From assembly GCA_037042185.1 (NCBI GenBank), contig JAXQJY010000027.1:2914001-2978000 (forward strand): a stretch of DNA of 64,000 nt, given 5' to 3'. A program made the position numbers and the translations under genes. This DNA is from Sordariomycetes sp. S80-01Y (Eukaryota > Ascomycota > Sordariomycetes). This document shows, one piece after another, positions 1-9,949 of this stretch (positions within the stretch are counted from its first letter, which is position 1; every line of letters starts with the position of its first letter). The notes beneath the pieces were generated by a model. That model was given only the letters and a program-made list of their open reading frames with translations, did not search any database and was not told the origin of the DNA.

Positions 1-2240
1 GACCGCAAGGATGGTTCCCGTATCTGTTTCGGGATACCATTGATGTGGGCAGCCATCAGAAATAAACCTTTGCTATTCAGTACTCTGTTGAGAGCGCATG
101 AGAAGCCGGGTTTCCACCTCAGCCCAACGGATTACATCGCTTCGGTACAGCATTTGGCAGGGTTGAATCACCATGAAATGCTTCAGAGAAGTCTGGACGC
201 ATTTGAAACTGTCGTGGATTACACAACCATGAACCGCGAAACAATGAGCTCAAAATGGGTTGGCGAATTTTTCGAAATGAGTCAAAGATTTGAATGGCAG
301 TTTGATCATTTCTTGACATGCCCAACATTCACTTCCCTTCGGACACCACAATACAGCCAGTTGTTGTACTTTGCCGTGGACCATACCCCACGTATAACTC
401 TCAATCGCCGAATTTTGCATCGAGGAGCCTTTCGTTTCGCGAAAGAGGCCACAGTCCATCTGTTGTTGAAGCTGGGAGCTGACCCGATGCTGGTGTTCGG
501 TCGCGAATCGATAGATAAAGCAGCGTCATCGGCGCTCTCGAGGTCAATCATATCTGCCGATAGTATTTCTTTCTCTCTCATGCTTTCCGAGATGCAAAGT
601 CGCCACGCAGAGGAGGTGCTGCCCACTCTATCGAACCTCGAATTGTTTGGCGGCCGAAGTGCACTGCAAAGTGCCATTCACAACGACGCCATCGACATAT
701 TCCGACTCTTACTTGAAAAGTATCCCGAGTTGATGGTCGTTAAGGATATGAACCATAGGCAGCCCTTGCATACCGCTGCTTCGCAAGAGAGAACTGAGTA
801 CGTACAAATTCTACTCGCCCAAGGTGCCAGTCCGTTGGATCAGGCCAAGAACCACTCCACGCCTTTCAAAGCAAGCCTATTGTGGAACACAAAAACAGAA
901 TCCTCCATAAAGATCACTGAAATGATGTTCAATCACGCTGGTTCACGCGCGCCTAGCCTACTGGACCCCGATCGTATGGAGGATGGATCAGCACTTGTAG
1001 CTCTCATAGAAGCTACCATGCTCTACAAGCTGGACTATGGGGTGGAAAGACTCGAATACCTCATTCGAAGATATGGGAGGCCCAATTTCTATGTCGATGA
1101 GGATGAAACGACAGTTTTTAGGTGGTTGTTCCTTCACCATACGCCACCAAACGACCGTATTACTAGGTCATTGAGGGTCCTTATTCTCAAACTTTTGTTG
1201 GACATATTTCCAGACAAACTGAACTCCCGTGATTCCACGGGTCGCACTCTCCTGCAAATGTTAGTTTGCGTGGCAGACGTCGCTGCTGTAGAGCTTCTGC
1301 TCCAGAGAAAAGCAGACATCAATCTCGAAACCCAGTCTTTGGGCACAAAACTAGATGGATTTACGGCGCTGGGGCTTGGTGTGCTACTCCGAGACGGCGA
1401 TCCACCGAAGTGGATTCAAGGGGGCGGGCAAAGGGAGATTGAGGCATATCAACTCGACCGACACAAGGTCGTTGAGCTTTTGATTGCAGCCGGAGCCGAA
1501 ACCCCTGGTTGCGGTGCAAACACTGCCACTCAGTTCAAGACAATGGAGGCGCTCGAAAAGCAAAAAAGAAAAAATGGAGGAAGGAGTATGATCCAATGTC
1601 TTGACCTTTCTGGTACGTGTCCTGCTGAGCACCACTATTACTTTACAGACGGCTCAATGCCCATTCTTCTGGTGACCAAGAGCTGATGTTCGTAGAACGA
1701 CCTCAGGGACCTCATCGAGCAAGAGTGGCTGACTGGCCATCTCGAATGCCATGGGATGGTGCGAGTCAATCGCCGTTCGGGGCAAACGGCAGGACAAAAG
1801 AAGTAGAGATAATTGGCTCGAATGGCCTCTCGACCACAATGTCTGAGACCCCCGCACTATTGGCGCAACTCTTTGGGGCCGTATTCAATACTCGATCCCG
1901 AACCCTCGATTTCCACAAGCCCAGGCCACCGGCGCCTCAGGTGTTCATTGAGACACTGAGAGATGCGATAGAGTTAGCAAGGACTTCTAGAATGAAACAG
2001 GTGCCGACTCTTGTTGACGAGGATTGCTTTATTTTCACGACTCCACGAGCGTCATCGCCGCCAAGGATGCAGTCTGTGGGGGCCGATGCCGAATTGGCGG
2101 CCATCGATCTCCGTCTCCCGGTAGATTGGCGTGTCAGAAGAGACGACAAGGGAAGAATTTACTATATTGATGACTCTACGAGAACAACAACATGGCAGTC
2201 GCCACTAGTAGCAGGGGAGGGAGACAATTGTCAGACTTGA
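1..2240 (+). CDS. Ankyrin-repeat protein with C-terminal WW domain (5' partial)
   Basis: The reading frame is open from the first base, so the gene begins upstream of the window. The first part carries degenerate ankyrin repeats: one at the very start (GIPLMWAA), a clear pair around 660-850 (QPLHTAASQERTEYVQILLAQ) and more near 1250-1490. The frame hits a stop at 1684, but a donor GTACGT at 1613 and an acceptor with a GCTGAT branch site ending at 1695 remove 83 nt and join it in phase to a second exon that runs to 2240. That exon ends with a WW domain (about 2115-2204, LPVDW...YYIDD...TTW, signature tryptophans 22 residues apart), which should bind proline-rich peptides. Ankyrin repeats with a WW domain suggest a scaffold or sensor; the role is not known. 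The gene converges on the HeLo gene. The splice is inferred, and reading it as two separate genes is less likely. Confidence 0.75.
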
Positions 2241-2573
2241 AGTGCTCAGTGAAGTCGTTGCGGACCTTGAAGGAAGATGTGGTGTAGGCATCGAAGACGA
2301 GTTTCCATGCCAGAAGATAGCAGCGGACTGGTGAGGGAAATCGGATATCACAGGTCTTGGAGGTGTTGAAATCGCTTCAGTTTCAAAAGACAAGTTCTTC
2401 GCGTCAAGGAAACAAAGGGAATTGATAAGCAATTATGCGGCGTTGCAGTACATTGGCCTTGCATTCTACTATAATGTCCTTGCATTAGGGTCTTCCCGAG
2501 TCGGTCTCGTGCAAGCAGCAGACTGCAAAAAGTGACTTGAGAATTCAATATCAAAATGACTTATTTTGCAAAC

Positions 2574-4223
2574 TTACGCTTTGAGATGTGATAAAGGTTT
2601 CACCACTTTCTGAAAGTATCGAGTTGCCAGCAGCTTCGCTTCCTCATGGGCACAGCCCAAGCTCACTCCCAGCTCGCCACTCAGGCAACATTTGATGACG
2701 TCCACAAGCTCAGTCCCTACCATTCCTTGCAGATCTTCTCCGAATTTTCCAGATAGCTCCAACTGCAACGAATCAGAAACCTGCCTGGGTGTCATTTTCT
2801 CATATCCTGAGTCGAAAATAGGACGCCAGAAGGCCACTTCGAGAAGGACTATGCCGACGCTATAGATCTCCCTGACCTTTGTCCATCCATATATGGTGTC
2901 GGGATGGTAGTACAGGTCGGACTCTAACGTTTTCGATTGTCTTTGCTCTATCGAGGCGTCTGCGGCAGGGCGGCTATACTGGAAGCCAACGAGATATGGT
3001 TCGGCAATGATAGGGGCTCCCTTGACTGATCCGAAAATGATACAGTCGCTTCGAAAGGATTTGTGGAGCCAATTGGTAGCGTGAAATAAGGAGACGGCTG
3101 AAGCTAGTCTGTATGCCAGCGAGAATCTCTCGCCAAGGGCAGGTCGGGTCCGGCTCTTTTTAGCTATCCGAATAAGTTCCAAGAGGGAAGAAGGCCTCGC
3201 ATCAAAGTCAGTCGCGGGCAGACGATAGACGAGTGCTATGCGGCGATCCCCTTTGTTGCGTTTCTCGTATTCCTCGTCGGTATAGATTCCAAGGCAGTCC
3301 AGGCGGTGAAATTCTTCCGAGGTTGCTGTACCCAAGACAGCCCCGAGCGCCTGTATCCGGGTGAGGATCTCCCCCTTCGCGGGGTTGTTGGCTTCTATCG
3401 TCTTCCATTCCAGCAATATTTGCTCAGGTCCTTCGCCTGGCTCTTCGTAACTTCCTATGCTCCTGCTAAGGGCGTGATGTGCATCGCGAAAGACTTCAAG
3501 TGAGGATTTGGTGACATGAGTGACACGCTTCGCTGCGGTCTCTACATCTTCTTCTTGAATTGTCTTCAGTTGCGATGCTAGCAGCAATAGCTTTTCTTGA
3601 CCTCCCTTCTGGTGCTGTTGGTGTATTGCGGCAACTGAAATCCGCTGGTCGAGACCGCTGAGGATAGATGTGACGAGACGCGTTTCGTTGAATTCATCCG
3701 GTCGGACGAGTGTTTCCAGCTGACGATTCAGCCTGCTGAGGCTCGAGACAATGTTTTCAAATTGCCGTTTGTCTTTGGTAGCCCACTGTACCGGATTGTC
3801 TTGCTTAAATCTTGCTCGCTCTGCTCTGATATGATTGATCCACTGGCTGCTCTCATGGAACAGCAATGGGAGATTCGTAGATTGCGTTTTTTTCAGTCTA
3901 GCCATCCCGTACTTCTCGGCGATCTTTTTACCAGTAGACTCTTGTATGGTGAGGATTTCTGCGATTATACGGCCAACTGCGTCTTGAATAATACGTGGTT
4001 CTTTATTGAGCAGGCAAGCTCCCTGGTCGTCTATTTTCATACGCTCGCCCCAGGTTTGGAACTTGAGCTTCTCGATGTCGTATTCCAAAGCTGTGGATTT
4101 AACGCCATTTTCAGAAGCAAAAATGTCCGTCAGCAAGACGTAACCATCAATGGCACCCTTGATGGCGGCCAGTAGCCCGGTGGCGCCCAAGGTTGTTCCT
4201 ATAATCAGCTCCACGCCCGACAT
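2574..4223 (-). CDS. HeLo-domain protein with C-terminal pseudokinase (MLKL-like architecture)
   Basis: This frame encodes 549 residues from the Met at 4223; a Met at 4352 would add 43 residues that do not resemble the family. Residues 1 to about 200 match the HeLo (prion-inhibition and propagation, HET-S/LopB) domain: a hydrophobic start (GVELIIGTTLGATGLLAAIK) followed by YDIEKLKFQTWGERMKI. HeLo domains are helical bundles that insert in membranes and kill cells. A helical linker follows, then from about residue 325 a protein-kinase-like fold. Its catalytic signatures are lost: no beta-3 lysine (ALVYRLP), the HRD region reads LHKSFRSD, and the DFG region reads LVGFQYS. The structural EIYSVGIVLLE helix remains. 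It is therefore probably a pseudokinase. Its 3' end abuts a GTAAGT (2577-2572) that could splice to a further 58 codons ending at 2348. It converges with the ankyrin/WW gene. Confidence 0.8.
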   Translation of the reverse strand: MSGVELIIGTTLGATGLLAAIKGAIDGYVLLTDIFASENGVKSTALEYDIEKLKFQTWGERMKIDDQGACLLNKEPRIIQDAVGRIIAEILTIQESTGKKIAEKYGMARLKKTQSTNLPLLFHESSQWINHIRAERARFKQDNPVQWATKDKRQFENIVSSLSRLNRQLETLVRPDEFNETRLVTSILSGLDQRISVAAIHQQHQKGGQEKLLLLASQLKTIQEEDVETAAKRVTHVTKSSLEVFRDAHHALSRSIGSYEEPGEGPEQILLEWKTIEANNPAKGEILTRIQALGAVLGTATSEEFHRLDCLGIYTDEEYEKRNKGDRRIALVYRLPATDFDARPSSLLELIRIAKKSRTRPALGERFSLAYRLASAVSLFHATNWLHKSFRSDCIIFGSVKGAPIIAEPYLVGFQYSRPAADASIEQRQSKTLESDLYYHPDTIYGWTKVREIYSVGIVLLEVAFWRPIFDSGYEKMTPRQVSDSLQLELSGKFGEDLQGMVGTELVDVIKCCLSGELGVSLGCAHEEAKLLATRYFQKVVKPLSHLKA

Positions 4224-4352
4224 GACTGGCCGAGATTCCACAAGCTGCAATCTAGGCAGCTCATTCCACGAGAAGAGGAGTGAAAGAGGACTGAGACCCT
4301 GTTGAAGAGTATGCGCGGAATTTGAAAGATAGATTTGTGAGGGGAATGTCAT

Positions 4353-5437
4353 GCGCGAGCGTGGCGAAGTCGCGGCGACACGCTAAGACCAGCGGACTGC
4401 CAACATTACTTACTATCTGCAGAACCCCACGAAAACGGCCCTTGCGCAGAGGGAGGGGTCAAGACATCCACGAGCACGTGACTTCAGACCAGTAGGCGGT
4501 ACTTTGTGGATTCCCTTCGAGAAGAATGACACGAAAACCGAAATTTAGCTAGCTCACAGCATCCGTGTTCAGAGACACAATCGGTAGCGGCCATTAATCT
4601 GGAGGTCCTTCTACTCAAGTTTGGGTGAGAAGAAATCTCAGCCAGTCGATCGTTCAAGAGCAAATACAAAGGGCGTTTTCTGATCGACCAGAGCCTTCCC
4701 GATACCCTAGTATCAATTTCTTGATCTAGATACCGTCATAACCGTGCACCTCGAGTGGTTACTATTTTGGACTGGTCGTTGACCATGTCTAAGTGCCATA
4801 GTGTGAGGGAGCAAGATCTGCATTCTATTTCCATGAAGCAATTCAGCATTTTGTGGTCGCTATGTTCGATCTTTTAAGCACACGGAGGTATTATTGTTCA
4901 CCGCTCGGAGGGAACTCGATAGCGCCATTATAAACCACGCCCTATGTAGCCGTAAAACAACCTACATACCAGGCTCATCCGAATCATCGTCATCTCCAGC
5001 CTACGGAAAATGCCCTGTTGCGAAGCAAGCGAAATCCCATGGTGAGGTCGGTCAGCATCTACAAAGCATCCAGACCGTCACGTTCGTGCTTGCAGGGGTC
5101 TATGCTGGCCTCGCCTTGGGCCCGGCGATTCACGGCGTTCGGCGATCTAGGAACTTCGGGTCTTTCGGCTAGTTTCAGCGAATTGTTGGCTGAATGTCAG
5201 TAAGGGCAGACCGTTTTCGTATGAGGTTCAGACATGAGAGTCAGAGTCGGAAGATACCGCGATTATGACCAGCGTGATGTTGTTGATGACGAGCCGATCG
5301 TCGCAATGAAAGTGGTTATACAGAAACTCATAAGCAAGATCCAGAAAAGTCTTCCCGCTTTGTTGAATTCGTCAGACAGACTATGTTCTAAATTCACACA
5401 TAGAATAGCCCAGTATTCCATGAATATTGGGGTAGGC
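4353..5437. other. Intergenic, divergent upstream region
   Basis: This stretch separates the HeLo gene (minus strand) from the small Zn2Cys6 gene (plus strand). Only short open frames without recognisable motifs are present, including frames at 4894-5172 and 5263-5748 (opposite strand). It presumably holds both promoters; no specific site stands out. Confidence 0.5.
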
Positions 5438-6401
5438 ATGTCAACTGAAAAATGTTGCAAAGGCTGTAAGAACAGTAGCGCAAACACCAGGCGACGAGCA
5501 GCCACGTAAGGATTTCTTTTTCCTAGCAAAAACGATTTGAGACGGATTGTAACAAGGGTCTTTAGAGCCTGTTTGTCATGCCGCGCTCGCAAAGTGCGCT
5601 GCGATGTGTTTCGCAAAGGTGTACCCTGCACCAACTGCCATCTGGACTGCAAGGGCTGCGTGGTGAACGTGGTTAAGGCTCGTCGGTAGGTTCCCAAATG
5701 CAAACATAGCTTCCTCAGACTAAGAACCTGTGAGGGCACTTCTTTCAATCAATGCAACTGAATCTCATCCTCTCTGGGGTGGCTTGAGTGGTCTGCATAC
5801 GTCGACCAGGGAAGCTTCAAATACGACCCCCTTTAAGACTGAGCACGAGCTCAAGCTAGGTTCCTCAGAATTCTACCACAGCTTAAACGAGTCTTCGATT
5901 TCCGAGAAGCTGGCGGCTCGGTCGCCTGTAGGTGGACAAGGACGTATCGACACTTTGGGTACCGAGCAGCCTGAAATACGACCAAGTCTCGTCAGAGAGG
6001 CCCGTCCATCAACCTCTTTAACAAACGACAGTCCCGTTACATCTATTGACGATAGTTTCATACCCGAGTTCTCGCCCTCAATTACCAGTACACCCACAAC
6101 GTCAAAAGATTCCTATGGCTCCCACAGTTCTCCAGGGTTCCCTGAAAGTCATAGAGGCGAGAGCATCGCCACCGTTTCGCACTGCAGCCCGAGGCAAAGT
6201 TGTCTTAATCTAGACTTGAAGTCCAGCCATTTCAACAGAATCCCGCTCTATCAACGATATGGCGGACTGCACAACAGTCAAGCTCTACGTATCGAAAATC
6301 TATCTTTGGAAGAAGGTCGCGATTCAAACATGGGTACCATCCAGGTGGACGAGGAGCTATACAGCGTTTTGACGGCCGAGTGTCCATGGTTTGGTGCCTG
6401 A
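5438..6401 (+). CDS. Small Zn2Cys6 transcription factor, no middle homology region
   Basis: Exons are 5438-5505, 5566-5685 and about 5735-6401. The first intron (donor GTAAGG, branch TTGTAAC, acceptor TTTAG) cuts just before the finger and joins RRRAAT to ACLSCRARKVRCDV. The finger (ACLSC...VRCDV...VPCTNCHLDCKGC) has the six cysteines and basic first loop of a fungal binuclear zinc cluster that binds CGG-type sites. A donor GTAGGT at 5686 follows; the in-phase acceptor is either 5734 (GAG, unusual, but with a GACTAAG branch) or 5809 (CAG), giving about 284 or 259 residues. The rest is Ser/Thr-rich with no Fungal_trans domain, so it is short for this class and may be truncated or a dedicated small regulator. 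Start chosen at MSTEKCCKGC; a frame extends upstream to 5234 without family support. Confidence 0.6.
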
Positions 6402-6923
6402 GAGGGATGCGCAATGATTTGTTGATTTACTTCTGAAGACTTATGGATAACTTCATTATAATACTTCCAAAAAAACAGACTTCAGACGAGGGACAACTTA
6501 GCTTCCTCTTGAGTGGCCGCTCCCCCGGTTGGTAATGGTTTACAGGTTACTCATAGCCACACAGCGTTCCCGCCGTCCCATGTAAAACAATTAAAATCAC
6601 TGGAAGTTAGTGTTCCAGCTTTGCAACTGTTTGACCCATTGCCCATGGCAGAGTTGACCAGCTTCCCCAGATCTTGGCGGTTCACCCGGCGATTCTCGGC
6701 GATTCGACCCCTCGCCACTCACAGCCGACACCGGACGCTAAACCAGCTGAACCACCTGTCGCCTCACCTGCACTCATGATTTGCCGGCGCATTCCGACCA
6801 CAACCGCGTCGGTAAAGAGTCTCGGCACCTTTCTCCAAATGTTGTCATTGAGATATTGAGCGTGCCGGCGTCCTCTGAGACTCAATTCCCGCTACGCAAC
6901 TCCAATTCATCGGACAGCTCACC
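6402..6923. other. Intergenic, upstream of glutaryl-CoA dehydrogenase
   Basis: No gene is supported here. It should hold the 3' end of the small Zn2Cys6 gene and the promoter and leader of the dehydrogenase gene. Confidence 0.5.
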
Positions 6924-8207
6924 ATGGCAACTCTGTTAAGATCCTCGGCGATGAGAGCTGGTGCTCTTCGCCCGTTTCTCCGCCCACGCATCAGCAGGCA
7001 AGCACAGAGGTTCGCATCAAGTCGCGTCGCTTTCCAATGGGACGACCCCTTAAACCTCCAAAACTGCCTCAGCGAAGAGGAGCAGGCGATTCAGGAGACT
7101 GCGCGCGCGTACTGCCAGGAGAAACTCGCGCCACGCGTCCTCGAGGCGTACCGCAAGGAAGACTATGACCGCAACATCCTTCGTGAAATGGGTGAGCTGG
7201 GCCTCCTCGGCTCAACCATTGATGGTTATGGCTGCCCTGGTGTGAGCAGCGTCGCCTCGGGACTTATCACCCGGGAGGTTGAGAGGGTCGATTCGGGCTA
7301 CCGCTCTGGCATGTCCGTCCAGAGCTCCCTCGTGATGGGGCCAATCCACGAGCATGGCTCTCAAGAGCAGAAGGACCGGTGGTTGGAGAAGCTGGGAAAG
7401 GGAGAACTAGTTGGCTGCTTTGGTCTGACTGAGCCTAACCATGGCTCAGACCCAGGGTCTATGGAGACAAATGCCAAACCTCATCCGACGAAGAAGGGGG
7501 TCTACGTGCTCAACGGCGCCAAGACTTGGATCACAAACTCTCCCATTGCCGACATACTGGTGATCTGGGCAAAGCTGGACGGAAAGATCAGAGGCTTTGT
7601 GGTCGAGAGAGACCAGTGCGCGCCGGGAGCTTTGGAGACGCCCGCGCTCAAGGACAAGAACGGGCTTCGCGCGTCAATCACCGGCATGATCCAGCTCGAC
7701 AACTGCGAAGTACCCGCCGAGAACCTCTTCCCCGAGGTGGAAGGCCTCAAGGGACCCTTCAGCTGCCTCAACTCGGCCCGCTTCGGCATCGCCTGGGGCA
7801 CGGTCGGCGCGCTCGAGGACTGCATCGACCGGGCCCGCACCTACGCCCTGGAGAGGAAGCAGTTCGGCAAGCCGCTGGCCGGCTTCCAGCTCGTGCAGAA
7901 GAAGCTCGCCGACGCGCAGACGGACGCGGCCTTTGGGCTCATGGCGGCGTACCAGGTCGGGCGCCTCAAGGACGAGGGTAAGGTGGCGCCCGAGATGATC
8001 TCCATGATCAAGCGCCAGAATTGCGACCGTGCTTTGGTCGGTGCGAGGAACCTGCAGGAGGTTTTTGGCGGTAACGCGGCGAGCGATGAGTATCATATCG
8101 GAAGGCACGTAGCCAATTTGTTCGTTACTCAGACGTACGAGGGGCAGAGCGATATTCATGCTCTGATCTTAGGCAGGGCCATGACAGGGCTTCAAGCTTT
8201 CTTCTAG
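6924..8207 (+). CDS. GCDH: Glutaryl-CoA dehydrogenase, mitochondrial
   Basis: An uninterrupted frame of 427 residues, normal for the family. The enzyme is an FAD-dependent acyl-CoA dehydrogenase that oxidises and decarboxylates glutaryl-CoA to crotonyl-CoA in lysine, hydroxylysine and tryptophan breakdown, passing electrons to ETF. The N-terminus is rich in Arg, Ser and Ala with no acids (MATLLRSSAMRAGALRPFL), a typical matrix-targeting peptide. The family motifs are present: GCFGLTEPNHGSDP, TWITNSPIADI, RKQFGKPL, and near the C-terminus TYEGQSDIHALILGRA, whose glutamate (about residue 406) is the catalytic base. It converges with the CoA-transferase at 8373-9949, whose likely product, glutaryl-CoA, is its substrate. 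No stops, frameshifts or introns are seen. Confidence 0.95.
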   Translation: MATLLRSSAMRAGALRPFLRPRISRQAQRFASSRVAFQWDDPLNLQNCLSEEEQAIQETARAYCQEKLAPRVLEAYRKEDYDRNILREMGELGLLGSTIDGYGCPGVSSVASGLITREVERVDSGYRSGMSVQSSLVMGPIHEHGSQEQKDRWLEKLGKGELVGCFGLTEPNHGSDPGSMETNAKPHPTKKGVYVLNGAKTWITNSPIADILVIWAKLDGKIRGFVVERDQCAPGALETPALKDKNGLRASITGMIQLDNCEVPAENLFPEVEGLKGPFSCLNSARFGIAWGTVGALEDCIDRARTYALERKQFGKPLAGFQLVQKKLADAQTDAAFGLMAAYQVGRLKDEGKVAPEMISMIKRQNCDRALVGARNLQEVFGGNAASDEYHIGRHVANLFVTQTYEGQSDIHALILGRAMTGLQAFF

Positions 8208-8372
8208 ACCAAGCGACCCTCGGCAGTAGTGATGAATAGAATGTAAAGTAATTGGCATAATCACGGTATCCCCTTTGACAGAACAAAGGCTTGAATGGAG
8301 CTGCTAGCTTCAGTATAGCTTCTGCACTTTGAGTGAGATTTGTGAGCGTTTCTACCCCTCTAACTTCAAGCC

Positions 8373-9949
8373 TCAGTTTACAACCCCTTTCTCTCGCAAT
8401 GATTTAATTGCCGCCGACTCGTAGCCAAGGTGCTCAGCCAAGATTTCATCCGTGTGCTGACCCAACGTTGGCGGCGCCGTCCGAACACCGGGCTGGCTGT
8501 TGGAGAACTTGAACGGGGTGTTGACCAACTTGACAGGCCCACACTCCGAGTGCTCTGCCTCAACAACCATGTTGCGCGCCAGGGTGTGAGGGTGGTTTAA
8601 TGTCTGCTGGACGTCGTTCACTGCTGCGTAGGGAAGGCCCTTGCCCTCGAAGATCTTCTGCCACTCGGCAGTCGTCTTATTCGAAGTCAAGCTCTCGATG
8701 TCGGCCTCGAGCTCATCGCGGTTCTTAACGCGGTCTGCGTTGGTCTTGTACTTGGGATCATCCTTCCAGTCCGATCGGCCCAGACCGTGGCAGAGAATGC
8801 CGAAGAGCTTGTCGTTGCCGCCTCCGAAGAGGATGTCGCCGTCGAGCGTCTTGAACGACCTGTAAGGGACAATCGAAGCTGCGAGGTGGTTAGGGATCCA
8901 GATTGCTTCCACCAAGTTGTCACGTAGACTTACGATGTGAAGTTCCCCAGCGGCCGCTATCCGGCTTCCCACTGATAAGGCAGCTGCTGGCAATGTTGGC
9001 TAGCGTAGCCGTCTGGCAGTCGCTCAACGAGACATCAATGTGCTGGCCTTGACCGTTGATGCCACGGCCTATCAGCGCAGCCATGACGCTGTTGCTTGCG
9101 TAAAGGCCTGTCGTCAAGTCCGTGACGGCGACTCCCACTTTTACCGGCGGTCCGTCTCGAGCGCCGGTAATGTGCATCAGGCCGAACTCAGCCTCGACCA
9201 TGACATCGTATCCAGCCCGGCTTGAGTGAGGCCCATACTGACCGTAGCCCGTAATGGAAACGTAGATGAGACGAGGGTTGATCTTACTCAGAGTCTCGTA
9301 GTCCAGATTGTACTTCTTCAGCGTGCCAGGGAGGTAATTCTCAACAAGAACATCGCTCGACTCTACGAGCTTGTGCAGAATCTCGACACCTGCCTCGTGT
9401 TGGAAGGATAGGCCTAGTGACTTCTTGTTCCGATTGACCTGAGTTCAATCAGAGCGAGCACACAAGACAGGTGACCCCGGCATGTTGAGAACTTACACCA
9501 AGAAAATAGGCGGCCTCCCCCGGGCCATCCTTAGCGGATCCGGGTTTGTATTCAGCGTAAGGGGGCCCCCAGGCGCGCGTGTCGTCTCCACGAGTCGGGT
9601 GCTCGATCTTGAGCACCTCTGCGCTGGTGGCGCGTCAGATCATATAACTTGTCGAGCCAATGGTGTGGACAAGGGCACTTACCCAAGATCACCCAATATC
9701 TGCGTGCAGTACGGCTGCAGAAGACGAGCGTGAGCATCAGACCATGGACAATATTGAATAAAGTGACCTCACCCCAGCCAGGACCCTGGTCATGTCCAGG
9801 ACCCGGACACCTCTCAGCGGGAGGTTGCCATTGCTGGCCTGAGCGGAGAAGCGCCGAAGCGTAGCGTGCACAGACAACGGTTTCGCCTTGGAGGCACGGG
9901 CTGTCCGCAGCAGTGCTGAGCAGCTGAAGGGCATTCGCGTCGTCCACAT
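8373..9949 (-). CDS. SUGCT: Class III CoA-transferase, glutarate (succinate-hydroxymethylglutarate) type
   Basis: Five exons: 9949-9773, 9714-9683, 9623-9497, 9438-8934 and 8878-8373. All four introns are 55-59 nt with normal sites, and the joins rebuild conserved family text across every junction (VLAG/PYCTQILGDLG/AEVLKIEHP; AYFLG/VNRNKKS; WGTSH/PSIVPYRSF). The product is 448 residues with a basic N-terminal presequence. It belongs to the CaiB/BaiF family; the catalytic Asp that forms an acyl-anhydride lies in VAVTDLTTGL. In animals the closest relative, SUGCT, moves CoA from succinyl-CoA to glutarate. Lying tail to tail with glutaryl-CoA dehydrogenase, 165 bp apart, it most likely re-activates free glutarate in the mitochondrion. 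Other dicarboxylate substrates are possible. Confidence 0.9.

Noticed and set aside
5263-5748. 161-codon minus-strand frame
   Set aside because: It runs antisense to the small Zn2Cys6 gene, whose six-cysteine cluster on the plus strand is far better support; its own translation shows no family motif.
7526-8159. Long frames in other phases and antisense within the dehydrogenase gene
   Set aside because: Shadow frames caused by GC-rich codon use of the real gene; the same holds for frames within the desaturase, transporters and GMC gene.
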